64,000 nucleotides of DNA, from contig DBNK01000003.1 in the NCBI GenBank assembly GCA_002298335.1, positions 88,539 through 152,538 on the forward strand, written 5' to 3'. The position numbers and the translations under genes were made by a program. The notes under the pieces were generated by a model that made no database searches, was not told the DNA's origin, and saw only the letters and a program-made list of their open reading frames with translations. This stretch comes from Thalassolituus sp. UBA674 (GTDB lineage Bacteria > Pseudomonadota > Gammaproteobacteria > Pseudomonadales > Oceanobacteraceae). Shown here piece after piece: positions 46,033-55,242 of this stretch; the first letter of the stretch is position 1; the number at the start of each line of letters is the position of its first letter.

Positions 46033-47109
46033 ATGACACCTTCCGGGAAAAACCGCTTTATTCTCCTCATGATTCTGAGCGTCGCTCTGCTTGGCGCATG
46101 GCAGGGCTGGAAGTCGTATCAGAATGCGGGTCCCGGCGAGGGCTTTGTCAGTGGTAATGGCCGCATTGAAGCCACGGAAGTGAACGTCGCCACCCGCTTC
46201 GGAGGGCGGCTGGAAACCCTGATGGTTAAAGAAGGCGATTTTGTTACTGCCGGACAGGTACTGGCAGAGATGGATACGGCGGCACTGCAGGCACAGAAAA
46301 ATCAGGCGTTGGCGCAGCAGGCCGGAGCCGAGGCCAGTGTTGCCAGTGCCCGCTCTCAGGTAGCGATGCGCCAGAGTGATCTGGCGGCGCTGCAGGCCAG
46401 CCTGATTCAGGCGAAAATTCAGTATGACAATGCGCAGCTGCGCTTTGAACGGTCCAGCAAGCTGGCAAAAAACGGTTCGGTTTCGGTGCAGGTACTGGAT
46501 GACGACAAAGCGACCCTACGCAGTGCTGAGGCCTCGGTGAATGTGGCGAAAGCTCAGGTGGCTGCCGGTGAAGCAGCTGTCGAAGCGGCCAGGGCTCAGG
46601 TTGTGGGTGCTGAGTTTAATGTTGGTGCTGCCAAAGCGGCGATTGAAAATATCGACAGCAATCTGGATGACAGCCTGCTGCGGGCACCACGCGATGGCCG
46701 GGTGCAGTTTGTCGTAGCTCAGCCGGGCGAAGTGCTCGGTGCTGGTGGCATCGTCGTCAACATGGTGGATCTGACCGACGTTTACATGACCTTCTTCCTG
46801 CCGGAAACCGTGGCCGGGCGGATTGCCCTGGGCCAGGACGTGCATCTGGTGCTGGATGCCGCTCCTGATGTGGTGATTCCGGCACAGGTTTCCTTTGTGG
46901 CCTCCACCGCGCAATTCACCCCGAGAACGGTAGAAACCGCCAGCGAGCGGCAGAAGCTGATGTTCCGTGTGCGGGCCCAGATTTCCGAAGAGCTGTTGCA
47001 GCAGTACATTGATCAGGTCAAAACCGGTCTGCCGGGTGTGGCCTGGCTGAAAGTGGATGACGCCGCATCCTGGCCGGATAACCTGACCGTTAACCTGTCT
47101 GTGGAATAA
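46033..47109 (+). CDS. HlyD-family membrane fusion protein (YhiI-like)
   Basis: The 358-aa protein has one N-terminal TM/signal anchor (about 8-22), then the split lipoyl/barrel-sandwich hybrid domain (RIEATEVNVATRFGGRLE early, LRAPRDGRVQFVVAQPGE late) around an Ala/Gln-rich coiled coil (about 85-190), and a beta-barrel. It connects an inner-membrane exporter to the outer membrane. Length and gene order match E. coli YhiI, with RbbA- and YhhJ-like genes following; the ABC gene starts 3 bp after its stop. Confidence 0.9.
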   Translation: MTPSGKNRFILLMILSVALLGAWQGWKSYQNAGPGEGFVSGNGRIEATEVNVATRFGGRLETLMVKEGDFVTAGQVLAEMDTAALQAQKNQALAQQAGAEASVASARSQVAMRQSDLAALQASLIQAKIQYDNAQLRFERSSKLAKNGSVSVQVLDDDKATLRSAEASVNVAKAQVAAGEAAVEAARAQVVGAEFNVGAAKAAIENIDSNLDDSLLRAPRDGRVQFVVAQPGEVLGAGGIVVNMVDLTDVYMTFFLPETVAGRIALGQDVHLVLDAAPDVVIPAQVSFVASTAQFTPRTVETASERQKLMFRVRAQISEELLQQYIDQVKTGLPGVAWLKVDDAASWPDNLTVNLSVE

Positions 47110-47112
47110 GCC

Positions 47113-49851
47113 GTGACTCGGGTAGCAAGCCTGGCGCAGGTCAGCCTGCAATACGGCCAGACACGGGCGCTGGACAGTATTTCTCTGGAGATTCCTGCAG
47201 GCTGCATGGTTGGTCTGATTGGGCCGGATGGCGTGGGCAAATCCAGCCTGTTGGCTCTGCTGGCCGGAGCCCGGCGCCTGCAGCAGGGCCAGGTTGAAGT
47301 GCTGGGGGGGGATATGGCCAGCCGCAGCCACCGCCGGGTGGTGTGTCCGGATATCGCCTACATGCCGCAGGGGCTGGGTAAAAACCTGTATGCCTCCTTG
47401 TCGGTGGAGGAAAATCTGCAGTTCTTTGCCCGTTTGTTCGGGCACGACAGTGCCGAGCGCCGCCGCCGTATTGATCACCTCACACAACGTACCGGGCTGT
47501 TTCCCTTTCTGGATCGTCCGGCCGGTAAATTATCCGGCGGTATGAAACAGAAACTGGGTCTGTGCTGCGCTCTGATTCACGACCCGGACCTGCTGATTCT
47601 GGATGAGCCGACCACCGGTGTGGACCCGCTGGCCCGTGCTCAGTTCTGGGACCTGATCCGCGATATCCGCCGCTCGCGCCCGGCGATGAGTGTGGTGGTG
47701 GCTACCGCATATATGGATGAAGCGCAGGGGTTCGACTGGCTGGTGGTGATGGATGACGGCCAGGTACTGGATACCGGTACCCCTGCTGAACTGCTCGCAA
47801 AAAATAACAGCCACAGCCTTGAAGAAGCCTTCATTGCCATGCTGCCGGACGACAAAAAAACTGGCTACGCACCGGTTATCATTCCTCCATTCCCTGATGA
47901 TGCGCAGGATATTGCCATCGAGGCAGAAAACCTGACCATGCGCTTCGGCGATTTTACCGCCGTGGATCACGTCAGTTTCCGTATCCGCCGCGGAGAAATT
48001 TTCGGCTTTCTCGGCTCCAACGGCTGCGGTAAATCCACCACCATGAAAATGCTTACCGGCCTGTTACCAGCGACAGAAGGACAGGCCTGGCTGTTCGGCA
48101 ATCCCGTGGACCCTCACGATATCGCCACCCGTCAGCGGGTGGGTTATATGTCGCAGTCGTTTTCCCTGTACGGCGAACTGACTGTTGAGCAGAACCTGAT
48201 TCTGCATGCCCGGCTGTTCCATGTGCCGGAGTCAGAAGTACACCAGCGTGTGGATGAAATGATCCGTCGCTTTGAACTGGACAGTGTGCGCAGCCAGTTG
48301 CCGGAATCCCTGCCAATGGGTATCCGGCAGCGTCTGTCACTGGCAGTGGCCATGGTGCACAAGCCGGAACTGCTGATTCTGGACGAGCCGACATCCGGTG
48401 TTGACCCGGTGGCACGGGACAATTTCTGGCGTTTTTTAGTGGCGTTGTCACGTGACGATAAAGTCACCATTTTTATCTCCACTCACTTTATGAACGAGGC
48501 CTCGCGCTGTGACCGTATGTCGATGATGCACGCCGGGGTGGTGCTCGACAGTGACAAGCCGGAAAACCTGATCAGCAAACGCGGTACCGCGACGCTGGAA
48601 GAGGCTTTTATCAGTTACCTGCTCGAGGCATCGGCAGGGGCTGCTGCAGCACCGGAGCAGACCAGTGCGGACGCTGCAGAGGACGACGAACCGGCAGGGG
48701 GCGTACCCCCCGGGCGGCCACCGCTGTTTTCCCTGCAGCGGCTGTGGAGTTATCTCTGGCGCGAGACGCTGGAACTGCAGCGCGACCCGGTCCGCGCCAC
48801 GCTGGCCATGCTGGGTTCACTGATTCTGATGCTGGTGATGGGCTATGGCATCACCATGGATGTGAACGATCTGCCGTACGCCGTGCTCGACCATGACCGC
48901 AGTACCATCAGCCAGAATTACGCGCTTAATCTGTCAGGCTCGCCGTATTTTATTGAAAAGCCTGAGATAAAAAACTACGTCGATCTAGACCGGCGTATGC
49001 GCTCCGGCGAACTGGCCGTGGCCGTCGAGATTCCACCGGGCTTCGGTCGCGATTTACTGCGCGGTGACCGGGCGGAAATCGGCGTCTGGGTGGATGGCGC
49101 CATGCCGTCACGGGCGGAAACCATCGTCGGGTATGTCGGTGGCATGCACAGCCAGTGGTTGCAGCAGCAGGCTCTCGCCAGAGGTCATGGGGGAGCGCTG
49201 AGCAGTGCGTTGGATATACAGACCCGCTACCGCTACAACCCGGATGTCCGCAGTCTGGTGGCCATGGTGCCCGGAGTGATTCCCCTGCTGTTACTTATGA
49301 TGCCCGCCATGCTGACGGCGCTGGCGGTGGTGCGTGAAAAAGAACTGGGATCGATTATTAATTTGTATGTAACGCCGGTCAGCCGGGTCGAATTCCTGTT
49401 GGGAAAACAGGTGCTCTATATCGGCTTTGCTATGGTGAATTTTCTGCTGATGGCCTTACTGGCCGTCACTCTGTTTGATGTGCCGATGACAGGCAGTTTT
49501 GCCGCTCTGACGGCGGGTGCTCTGCTGTTCAGTATGGCCTCCACCGGTATGGGCCTGCTGGTGTCTGCACTGACCCGCAGTCAGATCGCGGCCATCTTTT
49601 TTGCCATGATCGGTACTATGATTCCGGCAATGCAGTTTTCGGGGCTGATTGATCCGGTCAGTTCACTGGAGGGCGGGGCGCGGATAATGGGGGAAATTTA
49701 TCCGGCCTCACATATGGTCATTATTTCCCGCGGTGTATTCAGTAAAGCACTGGATATGACAGATCTGGCCAGCTCTTTCTGGCCGTTGGTGATTGCCGGA
49801 CCTTTGATTACCGCAGTGGCCATTTTACTGCTGCGTAAACAGGAGGTCTGA
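47113..49851 (+). CDS. rbbA: RbbA-like ABC protein: two ATPase domains plus membrane domain
   Basis: The 912-aa protein uses a GTG start 3 bp after the fusion protein gene. Two ABC ATPase domains are fused: the first at about 1-240 (GPDGVGKSS, LSGGMKQKLGL, LDEPTTGVDP), the second at about 265-500 (GSNGCGKSTT, MGIRQRLSLAVAM, LDEPTSGVDP). Then comes an ABC-2-type membrane domain (about 540-910) with about six helices. In the first domain the Walker A is GPDGVGKS, in the second signature LPMGIRQR departs from LSGG, so the sites may be unequal. Size and order match E. coli RbbA; it may be an exporter rather than a ribosome-associated ATPase. Confidence 0.9.
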   Translation: MTRVASLAQVSLQYGQTRALDSISLEIPAGCMVGLIGPDGVGKSSLLALLAGARRLQQGQVEVLGGDMASRSHRRVVCPDIAYMPQGLGKNLYASLSVEENLQFFARLFGHDSAERRRRIDHLTQRTGLFPFLDRPAGKLSGGMKQKLGLCCALIHDPDLLILDEPTTGVDPLARAQFWDLIRDIRRSRPAMSVVVATAYMDEAQGFDWLVVMDDGQVLDTGTPAELLAKNNSHSLEEAFIAMLPDDKKTGYAPVIIPPFPDDAQDIAIEAENLTMRFGDFTAVDHVSFRIRRGEIFGFLGSNGCGKSTTMKMLTGLLPATEGQAWLFGNPVDPHDIATRQRVGYMSQSFSLYGELTVEQNLILHARLFHVPESEVHQRVDEMIRRFELDSVRSQLPESLPMGIRQRLSLAVAMVHKPELLILDEPTSGVDPVARDNFWRFLVALSRDDKVTIFISTHFMNEASRCDRMSMMHAGVVLDSDKPENLISKRGTATLEEAFISYLLEASAGAAAAPEQTSADAAEDDEPAGGVPPGRPPLFSLQRLWSYLWRETLELQRDPVRATLAMLGSLILMLVMGYGITMDVNDLPYAVLDHDRSTISQNYALNLSGSPYFIEKPEIKNYVDLDRRMRSGELAVAVEIPPGFGRDLLRGDRAEIGVWVDGAMPSRAETIVGYVGGMHSQWLQQQALARGHGGALSSALDIQTRYRYNPDVRSLVAMVPGVIPLLLLMMPAMLTALAVVREKELGSIINLYVTPVSRVEFLLGKQVLYIGFAMVNFLLMALLAVTLFDVPMTGSFAALTAGALLFSMASTGMGLLVSALTRSQIAAIFFAMIGTMIPAMQFSGLIDPVSSLEGGARIMGEIYPASHMVIISRGVFSKALDMTDLASSFWPLVIAGPLITAVAILLLRKQEV

Positions 49852-49852
49852 G

Positions 49853-50980
49853 ATGAAACGCTTCCTGACGAACATTTACCGACTGGGCATTAAAGAATTG
49901 TGGAGTCTCTGGCGGGACCCGACCATGCTGGTGCTCATTATCTTCACCTTCACGGTGTCTGTGTATACAGCGGCCACCTCGTTACCGGACGGTCTGAACA
50001 AAGCCACAATTGCCATTGTGGATGAAGACAGATCCCCGCTTTCGCAGCGGATTATTACGTCATTTTATCCGCCGTTTTTTCTTGAACCTGTGATGATCAC
50101 TCTGCAGGAAATGGATACCGGTATGGATTCCGGCGTGTATACCTTTGTGCTCAATATTCCGCCGGATTTTCAGAAAGATCTGCTGGCCGGAAAAGGCGCA
50201 GAAATTCAGCTGAATGTGGATGCCACACGCATGAGTCAGGCCTTTACCGGCAGTGGTTATATTCAGCAGATTGTACAGCTGGAAGTCAGTGAATTTCTCA
50301 GCCGTTACCGTTCAGAAGCAGCTCCGCCAGCGGATCTGGTGGTGCGTGCCCGGTTCAATCCATCACTGGATGAATCCTGGTTCGGCGGTCTGATGCAGGT
50401 GATCAATCAGATCACCATGGTGGCTATTATTCTCACGGGTGCGGCTTTGATCCGCGAGCGCGAACACGGCACCATTGAGCACCTGTTAGTCATGCCGGTA
50501 ACTCCGGCAGAAATCATGACGGCGAAGGTCTGGTCAATGGGTGTGGTCGTCTTACTGGCCGCCGCTGTGTCTCTTTACGGCGTGGTGCAGGGCATTCTCG
50601 GCGTGCCGGTTGAAGGCTCCATCGCGTTATTTTTTGCCGGTGCGGCACTGCACCTCTTTGCCACCACCGCCATGGGTATTTTTATGGCGACTCTGGCACG
50701 CAGTATGCCGCAGTTCGGCCTGTTGATTGTACTGGTGATGCTGCCCCTGCAGATGCTGTCCGGCGCGACGACTCCACGGGAAAGCATGCCGGTTCTGGTG
50801 CAGGACATTATGCAGCTCGCGCCAACCACACATTTTGTTCAGCTCGGTCAGGCCATCCTCTACCGCGGGGCCGGCTTTGATGTCGTCTGGCCGCAGTTTC
50901 TGTTTCTGACCTTGATTGGTACCGCGTTATTTGCGTTCTCGTTGCGACGCTTCCGTACGGCCATTATGACGATGGCGTGA
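49853..50980 (+). CDS. ABC-2 type permease (YhhJ-like)
   Basis: The 375-aa inner-membrane protein has one N-terminal TM, a large periplasmic loop (about 45-175) and five to six C-terminal helices with the ABC-2 motif REREHGTIEHLLVMPVTPAEI. It begins one base after the preceding stop, with GGAGG inside the end of that gene. With the two genes before it, it forms a tripartite export system; the substrate is unknown. Confidence 0.9.
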   Translation: MKRFLTNIYRLGIKELWSLWRDPTMLVLIIFTFTVSVYTAATSLPDGLNKATIAIVDEDRSPLSQRIITSFYPPFFLEPVMITLQEMDTGMDSGVYTFVLNIPPDFQKDLLAGKGAEIQLNVDATRMSQAFTGSGYIQQIVQLEVSEFLSRYRSEAAPPADLVVRARFNPSLDESWFGGLMQVINQITMVAIILTGAALIREREHGTIEHLLVMPVTPAEIMTAKVWSMGVVVLLAAAVSLYGVVQGILGVPVEGSIALFFAGAALHLFATTAMGIFMATLARSMPQFGLLIVLVMLPLQMLSGATTPRESMPVLVQDIMQLAPTTHFVQLGQAILYRGAGFDVVWPQFLFLTLIGTALFAFSLRRFRTAIMTMA

Positions 50981-51018
50981 GGGGGATTTTCCGGGCAGTT
51001 TTTCCGGGTGGAAACGCC

Positions 51019-51046
51019 GGATTACTTCACTGGCGTTCGCAATGAC
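51019..51046. repeat. GGATTAC...TCGCAATGAC dispersed repeat
   Basis: Same layout as 5189-5216. The 330-bp gap 50981-51310 contains this repeat and the hairpin at 51181; no gene or clear terminator was seen. Confidence 0.5.
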
Positions 51047-51180
51047 GGGTGTGGGTGAAAATCTGGTTTTCAAAGCCGCGTCATCATGAGTCGCTTGTCC
51101 AGGTTTTTTATAACGGGTGTTATCGCGGGCGGAGCACGGTGATCCAGTGATGGTTGTTTAAATATGATGTTTTCTGCTCA

Positions 51181-51201
51181 TGGGAGGACGGCGTCCTCCC
51201 A
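51181..51201. other. Strong GC-rich hairpin
   Basis: A 9-bp perfect stem (TGGGAGGAC / GTCCTCCCA) with a GGC loop, extendable through CTC/GAG; no T tract on either strand. It may be a barrier element between the ABC operon and the convergent small-protein gene. Confidence 0.5.
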
Positions 51202-51310
51202 GGAGTGAAATAACACAGAAGATATAAATTGGTCTGGGTCTGCTGAAAGTTACTTTTGGACTAGCCAAAACTACAGAGACAAATTTGAAAAAAGTATCAG
51301 AATCCGAAAA

Positions 51311-51463
51311 TCAGATCTTACACGCCCCACCTTCACACCCATCATCTTCCTGCTCCTGATAGGACTCAGGATCAATCTCCCCCAGCTCCATATCATCCAG
51401 AAACGAGATGTCATCCCAGTTGGTGTCCTGAGCTGGCTGTGCGTTTTTGTTTTCTTCGCTCAT
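51311..51463 (-). CDS. Small acidic protein with C-terminal cysteine pair
   Basis: The 50-aa product from MSEENKNAQPAQDTNWDD is preceded by AGAGGA, 9 bases before ATG 51463; an upstream in-frame ATG is less likely. It is strongly acidic in the middle (FLDDMELGEIDPESYQEQED) and ends DDGCEGGACKI, a CxxxxC pair that could bind metal or form a disulfide. I do not recognise the family. It is just downstream of the CvfB-like gene on the same strand (91 bp). Confidence 0.6.
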   Translation of the reverse strand: MSEENKNAQPAQDTNWDDISFLDDMELGEIDPESYQEQEDDGCEGGACKI

Positions 51464-51554
51464 GTTGAGATCCTCTTGGTGTGGGTCAGGTTTATCCCAG
51501 AAGTTACTGCCTCCGGGCGGACTTGGCAACGCCTTTACATTCGCCCGGCGGGAA

Positions 51555-52619
51555 TCACTTTTTCAGCGACAGTGTGCTGTGCTTCTGCGTCTTGGGGTTG
51601 CGGTAGCGGGTCTTCTTCGTTGCAGGTTTTGCCGCTGTGCTTTCATCTCTTGCCGGTGCAGCGGTCCTGACGGGTTTGCTGCCCTTGGGCTGGGCCGTGC
51701 GGGCACGCTGTTTCTGACCTTCTGCTGAGTTTGCCCGCGCTTTTCCGGCGGCTGCGGCAGGGTGGTCGGGCAGGCAGATGCCATCCCCGGTGATCACGAT
51801 TTTGCGTTCTTTAAACAGCTTGCCGATGGCCATTTTGAAGGCACGTTTGCTGATGCCGAAATGCAGTTCAATCAGGTCGGCAGGGCTGTGGTCTCCCATG
51901 CTGAGGAAGCCTGATGAGGCTTCCAGTTTGCTCAGGATCTGCTTAGCCACAGGGTCAGCCCGGGTATGCCCTAGCGGTTCCAGCGACAGGTCGAGGCGTT
52001 GGTCTTCTTCGCGGATACGGCGCACGTAGCCTTCCATACGCTGACCAACGCGTACGGCTTTGTAGATCTGGCTTTCGTGCAGTACGCCCCACCATGTGTC
52101 ATTGACGATGGCTTTGTAGCCGATGTCAGTGCGGCTGGCGATCAGGAGTTTTACCTTGTCGCCCTGTGACAGGGGGGCTTCACCTGAATTCCACACGGAC
52201 GTGACTTCATCTTTGATATAACGGCCGAGCTTGCTGGAACCGATCAGGCGGCCGGTGTTGTCGAGAGTGACATAGACCACGTAGCTTTTGCCGGGCTCCA
52301 TTTTCTTTTCCTGTTCGGCGAAGGGTACGAACAGATCTTTGGCCAGACCCCAGTTGAGGAAGGCGCCGTGACTGGTGACGTCGGCAACTTCCATCAGGGC
52401 TGCCTGGTGGAGTGCAGCGCGGGGGCGCCGTGTTGTGGCGATGAGGCGGTCTTCGGAGTCCAGATATACAAACACCTTGAGCTCATCGCCGATGGCTGCG
52501 TCTTCCGGCATCTGGCGGCGGGGCAGCAATAACTTGCCGCCTTCCTGATCGTCGAGATAGAGCCCGCGATCCTGGATGTCGGTGACGGTCAGGGTGTGAA
52601 AACGTCCGATTTCGGCCAT
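51555..52619 (-). CDS. CvfB/YitL-family S1-like RNA-binding protein
   Basis: The 354-aa protein has tandem S1-like OB domains (about 1-65, 70-135, 140-210: GLYLDDQEGGKLLLPRRQMP, SHGAFLNWGLAKDLFVPF, YKAIVNDTWWGVLHESQIY) and a winged-helix domain (about 225-290, SMGDHSPADLIELHFGIS, then KRAFKMAIGKLFKE). That is the CvfB layout, seen in virulence and RNA-linked regulators. The last 65 residues form a Lys/Ala/Arg-rich disordered tail longer than usual for the family, probably adding nucleic-acid affinity. Role inferred. Confidence 0.88.
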   Translation of the reverse strand: MAEIGRFHTLTVTDIQDRGLYLDDQEGGKLLLPRRQMPEDAAIGDELKVFVYLDSEDRLIATTRRPRAALHQAALMEVADVTSHGAFLNWGLAKDLFVPFAEQEKKMEPGKSYVVYVTLDNTGRLIGSSKLGRYIKDEVTSVWNSGEAPLSQGDKVKLLIASRTDIGYKAIVNDTWWGVLHESQIYKAVRVGQRMEGYVRRIREEDQRLDLSLEPLGHTRADPVAKQILSKLEASSGFLSMGDHSPADLIELHFGISKRAFKMAIGKLFKERKIVITGDGICLPDHPAAAAGKARANSAEGQKQRARTAQPKGSKPVRTAAPARDESTAAKPATKKTRYRNPKTQKHSTLSLKK

Positions 52620-52696
52620 GTGAACCTCTGTTGTGGCCCTGAATTCAGGGCCGGACTGACGGGAAAGATGAAAAGCGACTGTTTTGAACGTGAGGC

Positions 52697-52978
52697 TTAC
52701 TGACGGTACAGGGTTTTGATCAGATGCCAGCCGAAACGGGTCTTGACCGGTCCCTGAACTTCCAGCAGCGGTCCTTTGAACACAGCGTCGTCAAAGGGTT
52801 TGACCATATCGCCCCGGCTGAACTCACCCAGTGAGCCACCGTCTTTACCGGACGGACAGGTGGAGTGCTTGCGTGCCAGTTTGTCGAACGCTTCACCCTG
52901 CCGGAGTTGTTTCAGCAGAGCTTCGGCTTCCGGACGGGTTTTCACCAGAATATGGCAGGCACAGGCGCGTTTGGCCAT
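52697..52978 (-). CDS. ppiC: Parvulin-type peptidyl-prolyl isomerase PpiC
   Basis: From MAKRACACHILVKTR (GGAGAT site upstream) the product is 93 aa, the single-domain size of E. coli PpiC. Parvulin motifs are present: HILVKTRPEAEAL, FDKLARKHSTCPSGKDGGSL, GEFSRGDMV and FGWHLIKT. It is cytoplasmic, with no signal peptide. The longer upstream frame is not conserved in character. Confidence 0.93.
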   Translation of the reverse strand: MAKRACACHILVKTRPEAEALLKQLRQGEAFDKLARKHSTCPSGKDGGSLGEFSRGDMVKPFDDAVFKGPLLEVQGPVKTRFGWHLIKTLYRQ

Positions 52979-53051
52979 GGACGATCTCCGCGGGTGTTTT
53001 GTTTCAGTTGCGGTAGTATAACGCTCCGTTGAGTCTCTGGGCGAATGAACT

Positions 53052-53375
53052 GTGGATCTGTTGTTGCTGGTGGTTTTGGGCGCTGTGGCCATGCTGGGCT
53101 GGAAGGTCTGGTTGCAGCAGCGTGCGGCTCAGGCGCTGGCGCTGGCCTATCTGCGCCGTGAGTGTAAGAAGCAGGGGTTTCAGCTGCTGGATGATACCGT
53201 GGCTCTGACCCGTACCCGGCTGCAGCTGCGCCAGAAGCGTTTGCTGGTGCTGCGTACTCTGGCGTTTGAATTCAGTTCAGACGGTGCTGACCGTTACCGC
53301 GGTGAACTTATGCTCACCGGGCAGAGAGTGACGCTTATTTCGGGATTTCCTGTGGCTCGCCAATGGGCAGAATAA
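53052..53375 (+). CDS. DUF3301-family small membrane-anchored protein
   Basis: The 107-aa protein begins with GTG, an N-terminal TM helix (about 3-16, LLLVVLGAVAMLGW), then ARALALAYLRRECKKQGFQL-like and QLLDDTVALTRTRLQLR segments, which fit DUF3301. Function is unknown. It diverges from ppiC by 73 bp and its 3' end overlaps the convergent DUF502 gene by 41 bp. Confidence 0.75.
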   Translation: MDLLLLVVLGAVAMLGWKVWLQQRAAQALALAYLRRECKKQGFQLLDDTVALTRTRLQLRQKRLLVLRTLAFEFSSDGADRYRGELMLTGQRVTLISGFPVARQWAE

Positions 53376-53979
53376 ACTCCGGTTTCCGCTCCGGACTGAT
53401 GTGCTGCGAAACCCCCGCTGTCAGTGCAAAACGCATGGCATCTTCGACCGGCCAGTCTACTTCTGTGAGCTGATCACGGCGCAGGAAAACCGTGTAGCCA
53501 CCGATCATATAACTCATGGGTAAATACACGGGAACCAGGTCATCACCGCAGGCTTCACGTACGGCTTCCGGTACGTTTTCGCTGGTAATAAAACCGGTGA
53601 CAATACCGGTGTCAGGCATGTCAACCAGCACGACTTTCTGTGCCTTGGGTTTGTTCTTATCAAACATGTTGGCAAAGTCACGCACTGAGCCGTACAGGGT
53701 TTTGATCACGGGTATGCGCAACAGGGCTTTTTCTACCTGATCATAGAGCCAGCTGATGGGGTTGAACTGAAACAACAGACCAACAAAAAAAACGGTGACA
53801 ATGATGATCAGCAGACCCAGGCCGGGAAAGCCGATGTGCTCAATCTGAAGGATGTAAAACACCTTGAGCCCGAGTCCGTCCAGCCAGCTGATGGCAGACC
53901 AGATCAGCCAGGCGGTCACCAGCAGTGGCAGCACCACCAGTGACCCTTTGAACATTGAGTTGATGACCAGGTTTTTCAT
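53335..53979 (-). CDS. DUF502-family membrane protein
   Basis: The 214-aa protein has two TM helices (about 10-30 and 48-70) and a soluble C-terminus with PVIKTLYGSVRDFANMF and VYLPMSYMIGGYTVFL, typical of DUF502. The biochemical role is unknown. Its start overlaps the end of the ion channel gene by 4 bp, so the two are one transcription unit; the 3' end overlaps DUF3301 in the opposite sense. Confidence 0.9.
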   Translation of the reverse strand: MKNLVINSMFKGSLVVLPLLVTAWLIWSAISWLDGLGLKVFYILQIEHIGFPGLGLLIIIVTVFFVGLLFQFNPISWLYDQVEKALLRIPVIKTLYGSVRDFANMFDKNKPKAQKVVLVDMPDTGIVTGFITSENVPEAVREACGDDLVPVYLPMSYMIGGYTVFLRRDQLTEVDWPVEDAMRFALTAGVSQHISPERKPEFILPIGEPQEIPK

Positions 53980-54797
53980 CGGCTGCTCTGCTGCTGGCTG
54001 AGTTGAGTGATCAGGGTTTTTAACTCCTGAATTTCATCGCGCAGGTCGTCCATGGTTGCTTTACCGTCTTCCTTATCCTGCTCTGCACGCTGCTGGGCAT
54101 GCTCGTCTTCCAGTACGTTTACCACAATACCGATGACCATGTTAAGAAAAGCGAAAGTCGTCAGAAAAATAAAGCTCAGATAATACATCCAGGACAGGGG
54201 GTAGACGTCCATGGTTTCGTACATAACATCTGTCCAGTCTTCAAAGGTCATGACCCGGAACAGCGTCAGCATTGAGAGGCTGATATCGCCCCATAAGTCG
54301 TGATTGATTTCAGAGAAAAAGGTCGCGCCGACAGCGGCGTAAATGTAAAAAATAATAAACATCAACAGCACGACGTAACCAAGCTGGGGCAAGGCACGTA
54401 CCAGAGAATTCAGCAGCATTCTCAATTCGGGGATAATGGAGACCATCCGCAGTACCCGGAATACCCGTACCAGGCGCCCGATCAGGGCCATTTCACTGTT
54501 ATCAATCGGAATCAGGCTGACGACCACGACCAGTGTGTCGAAGACGTTCCAGCCATTGAGAAAAAACCGTCGTTTATTGTTATCGGCAATAAAGCGGACG
54601 GTGATTTCAAACAGGAATAGTAGTGTGACGGCTATATCCAGCCACAGAATCAGTGTGACCAGAGGTGCAGGGATAGGGTAGGTTTTCGCACCGACCAGCA
54701 GGGCAGAGAGAATAATCACGCCAACGACGATCAGTTCGAACGCTTTGTTGTCACGTACGGCCTCGGCACGGGCCTGAATCCTTTGGATATCGATCAT
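53976..54797 (-). CDS. Voltage-gated ion channel (BacNaV/CaV-like)
   Basis: The 273-aa single-domain channel has S1-S4 (about 20-135), with S4 RLVRVFRVLRMVSIIPELR carrying arginines every third residue, a pore helix and filter (TLFRVMTFEDWTDVMYE, about 183-199), S6 (about 208-232) and a C-terminal coiled coil (QRAEQDKEDGKATMDDLRDE and beyond), exactly the layout of NaChBac-type channels. The filter FEDWTD has acidic residues at three positions where NavAb has E-S-W-S-M; this resembles the engineered calcium-selective filter. Calcium permeability is thus possible. It is coupled to DUF502 downstream. Confidence 0.88.
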   Translation of the reverse strand: MIDIQRIQARAEAVRDNKAFELIVVGVIILSALLVGAKTYPIPAPLVTLILWLDIAVTLLFLFEITVRFIADNNKRRFFLNGWNVFDTLVVVVSLIPIDNSEMALIGRLVRVFRVLRMVSIIPELRMLLNSLVRALPQLGYVVLLMFIIFYIYAAVGATFFSEINHDLWGDISLSMLTLFRVMTFEDWTDVMYETMDVYPLSWMYYLSFIFLTTFAFLNMVIGIVVNVLEDEHAQQRAEQDKEDGKATMDDLRDEIQELKTLITQLSQQQSSR

Positions 54798-55096
54798 AAA
54801 TTCCGGGATAAGACAGTCTCAGGGGTAAGGGCCCCGCTATCACAGCAGAGGGCCTGCAAGCAGCGCTAGTGTACCGGGTAGGCTCAATCTCCGGCAATCT
54901 GCAATTCCCGGATGCCGAGGGCAGACAAGAATGCACTGAGGCCTGTGCTGGACCGACGTCACCCTGTGACACCTGTCTGTTAGTTAGTGGTCACTTCACA
55001 AGGTAACATTGTCCGGTTTGTCGGTGAGTGGATGCTAACTTAATAATCTACTTTAAGTATCCTGCGCAGGTCGGTTACCAGCTGCGGGTTTTATTT

Positions 55097-55123
55097 CCCA
55101 CCTTTCCCCACATTTTTTCCCAC
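55097..55123. promoter_or_regulatory. Three CCCAC motifs upstream of mraZ (inverted MraZ boxes?)
   Basis: CCCAC occurs at 55097, 55107 and 55119, with 10- and 12-bp spacing: the reverse complement of the GTGGG boxes downstream. It could extend MraZ binding, or be chance in a C/T-rich tract. The rest of the gap 54798-55180 shows no gene or RNA that I can identify. Confidence 0.35.
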
Positions 55124-55180
55124 TTCCGCTAAGTCCTTGTGTTTACTGACAAAAATGCCTTCCGGCTGTGTCTGATCGAC

Positions 55181-55242
55181 TTGCAAAGGTGTATTTTGCT
55201 TTCTATAGTGGTGATAAGTGGAAGAAAGTGGGTAATTGTGGT
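55181..55242 (+). promoter_or_regulatory. mraZ promoter with four-repeat MraZ operator
   Basis: TTGCAA (55181-55186), 17 bp, and TATAGT (55204-55209) make a good sigma-70 promoter. GTGGN boxes follow at 55208, 55218, 55228 and 55238 with exact 10-bp period (GTGGT, GTGGA, GTGGG, GTGGT), and a degenerate GTGCT at 55248. The first overlaps the -10. This is the known autoregulatory MraZ site layout, with one repeat more than the usual three. Confidence 0.8.
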
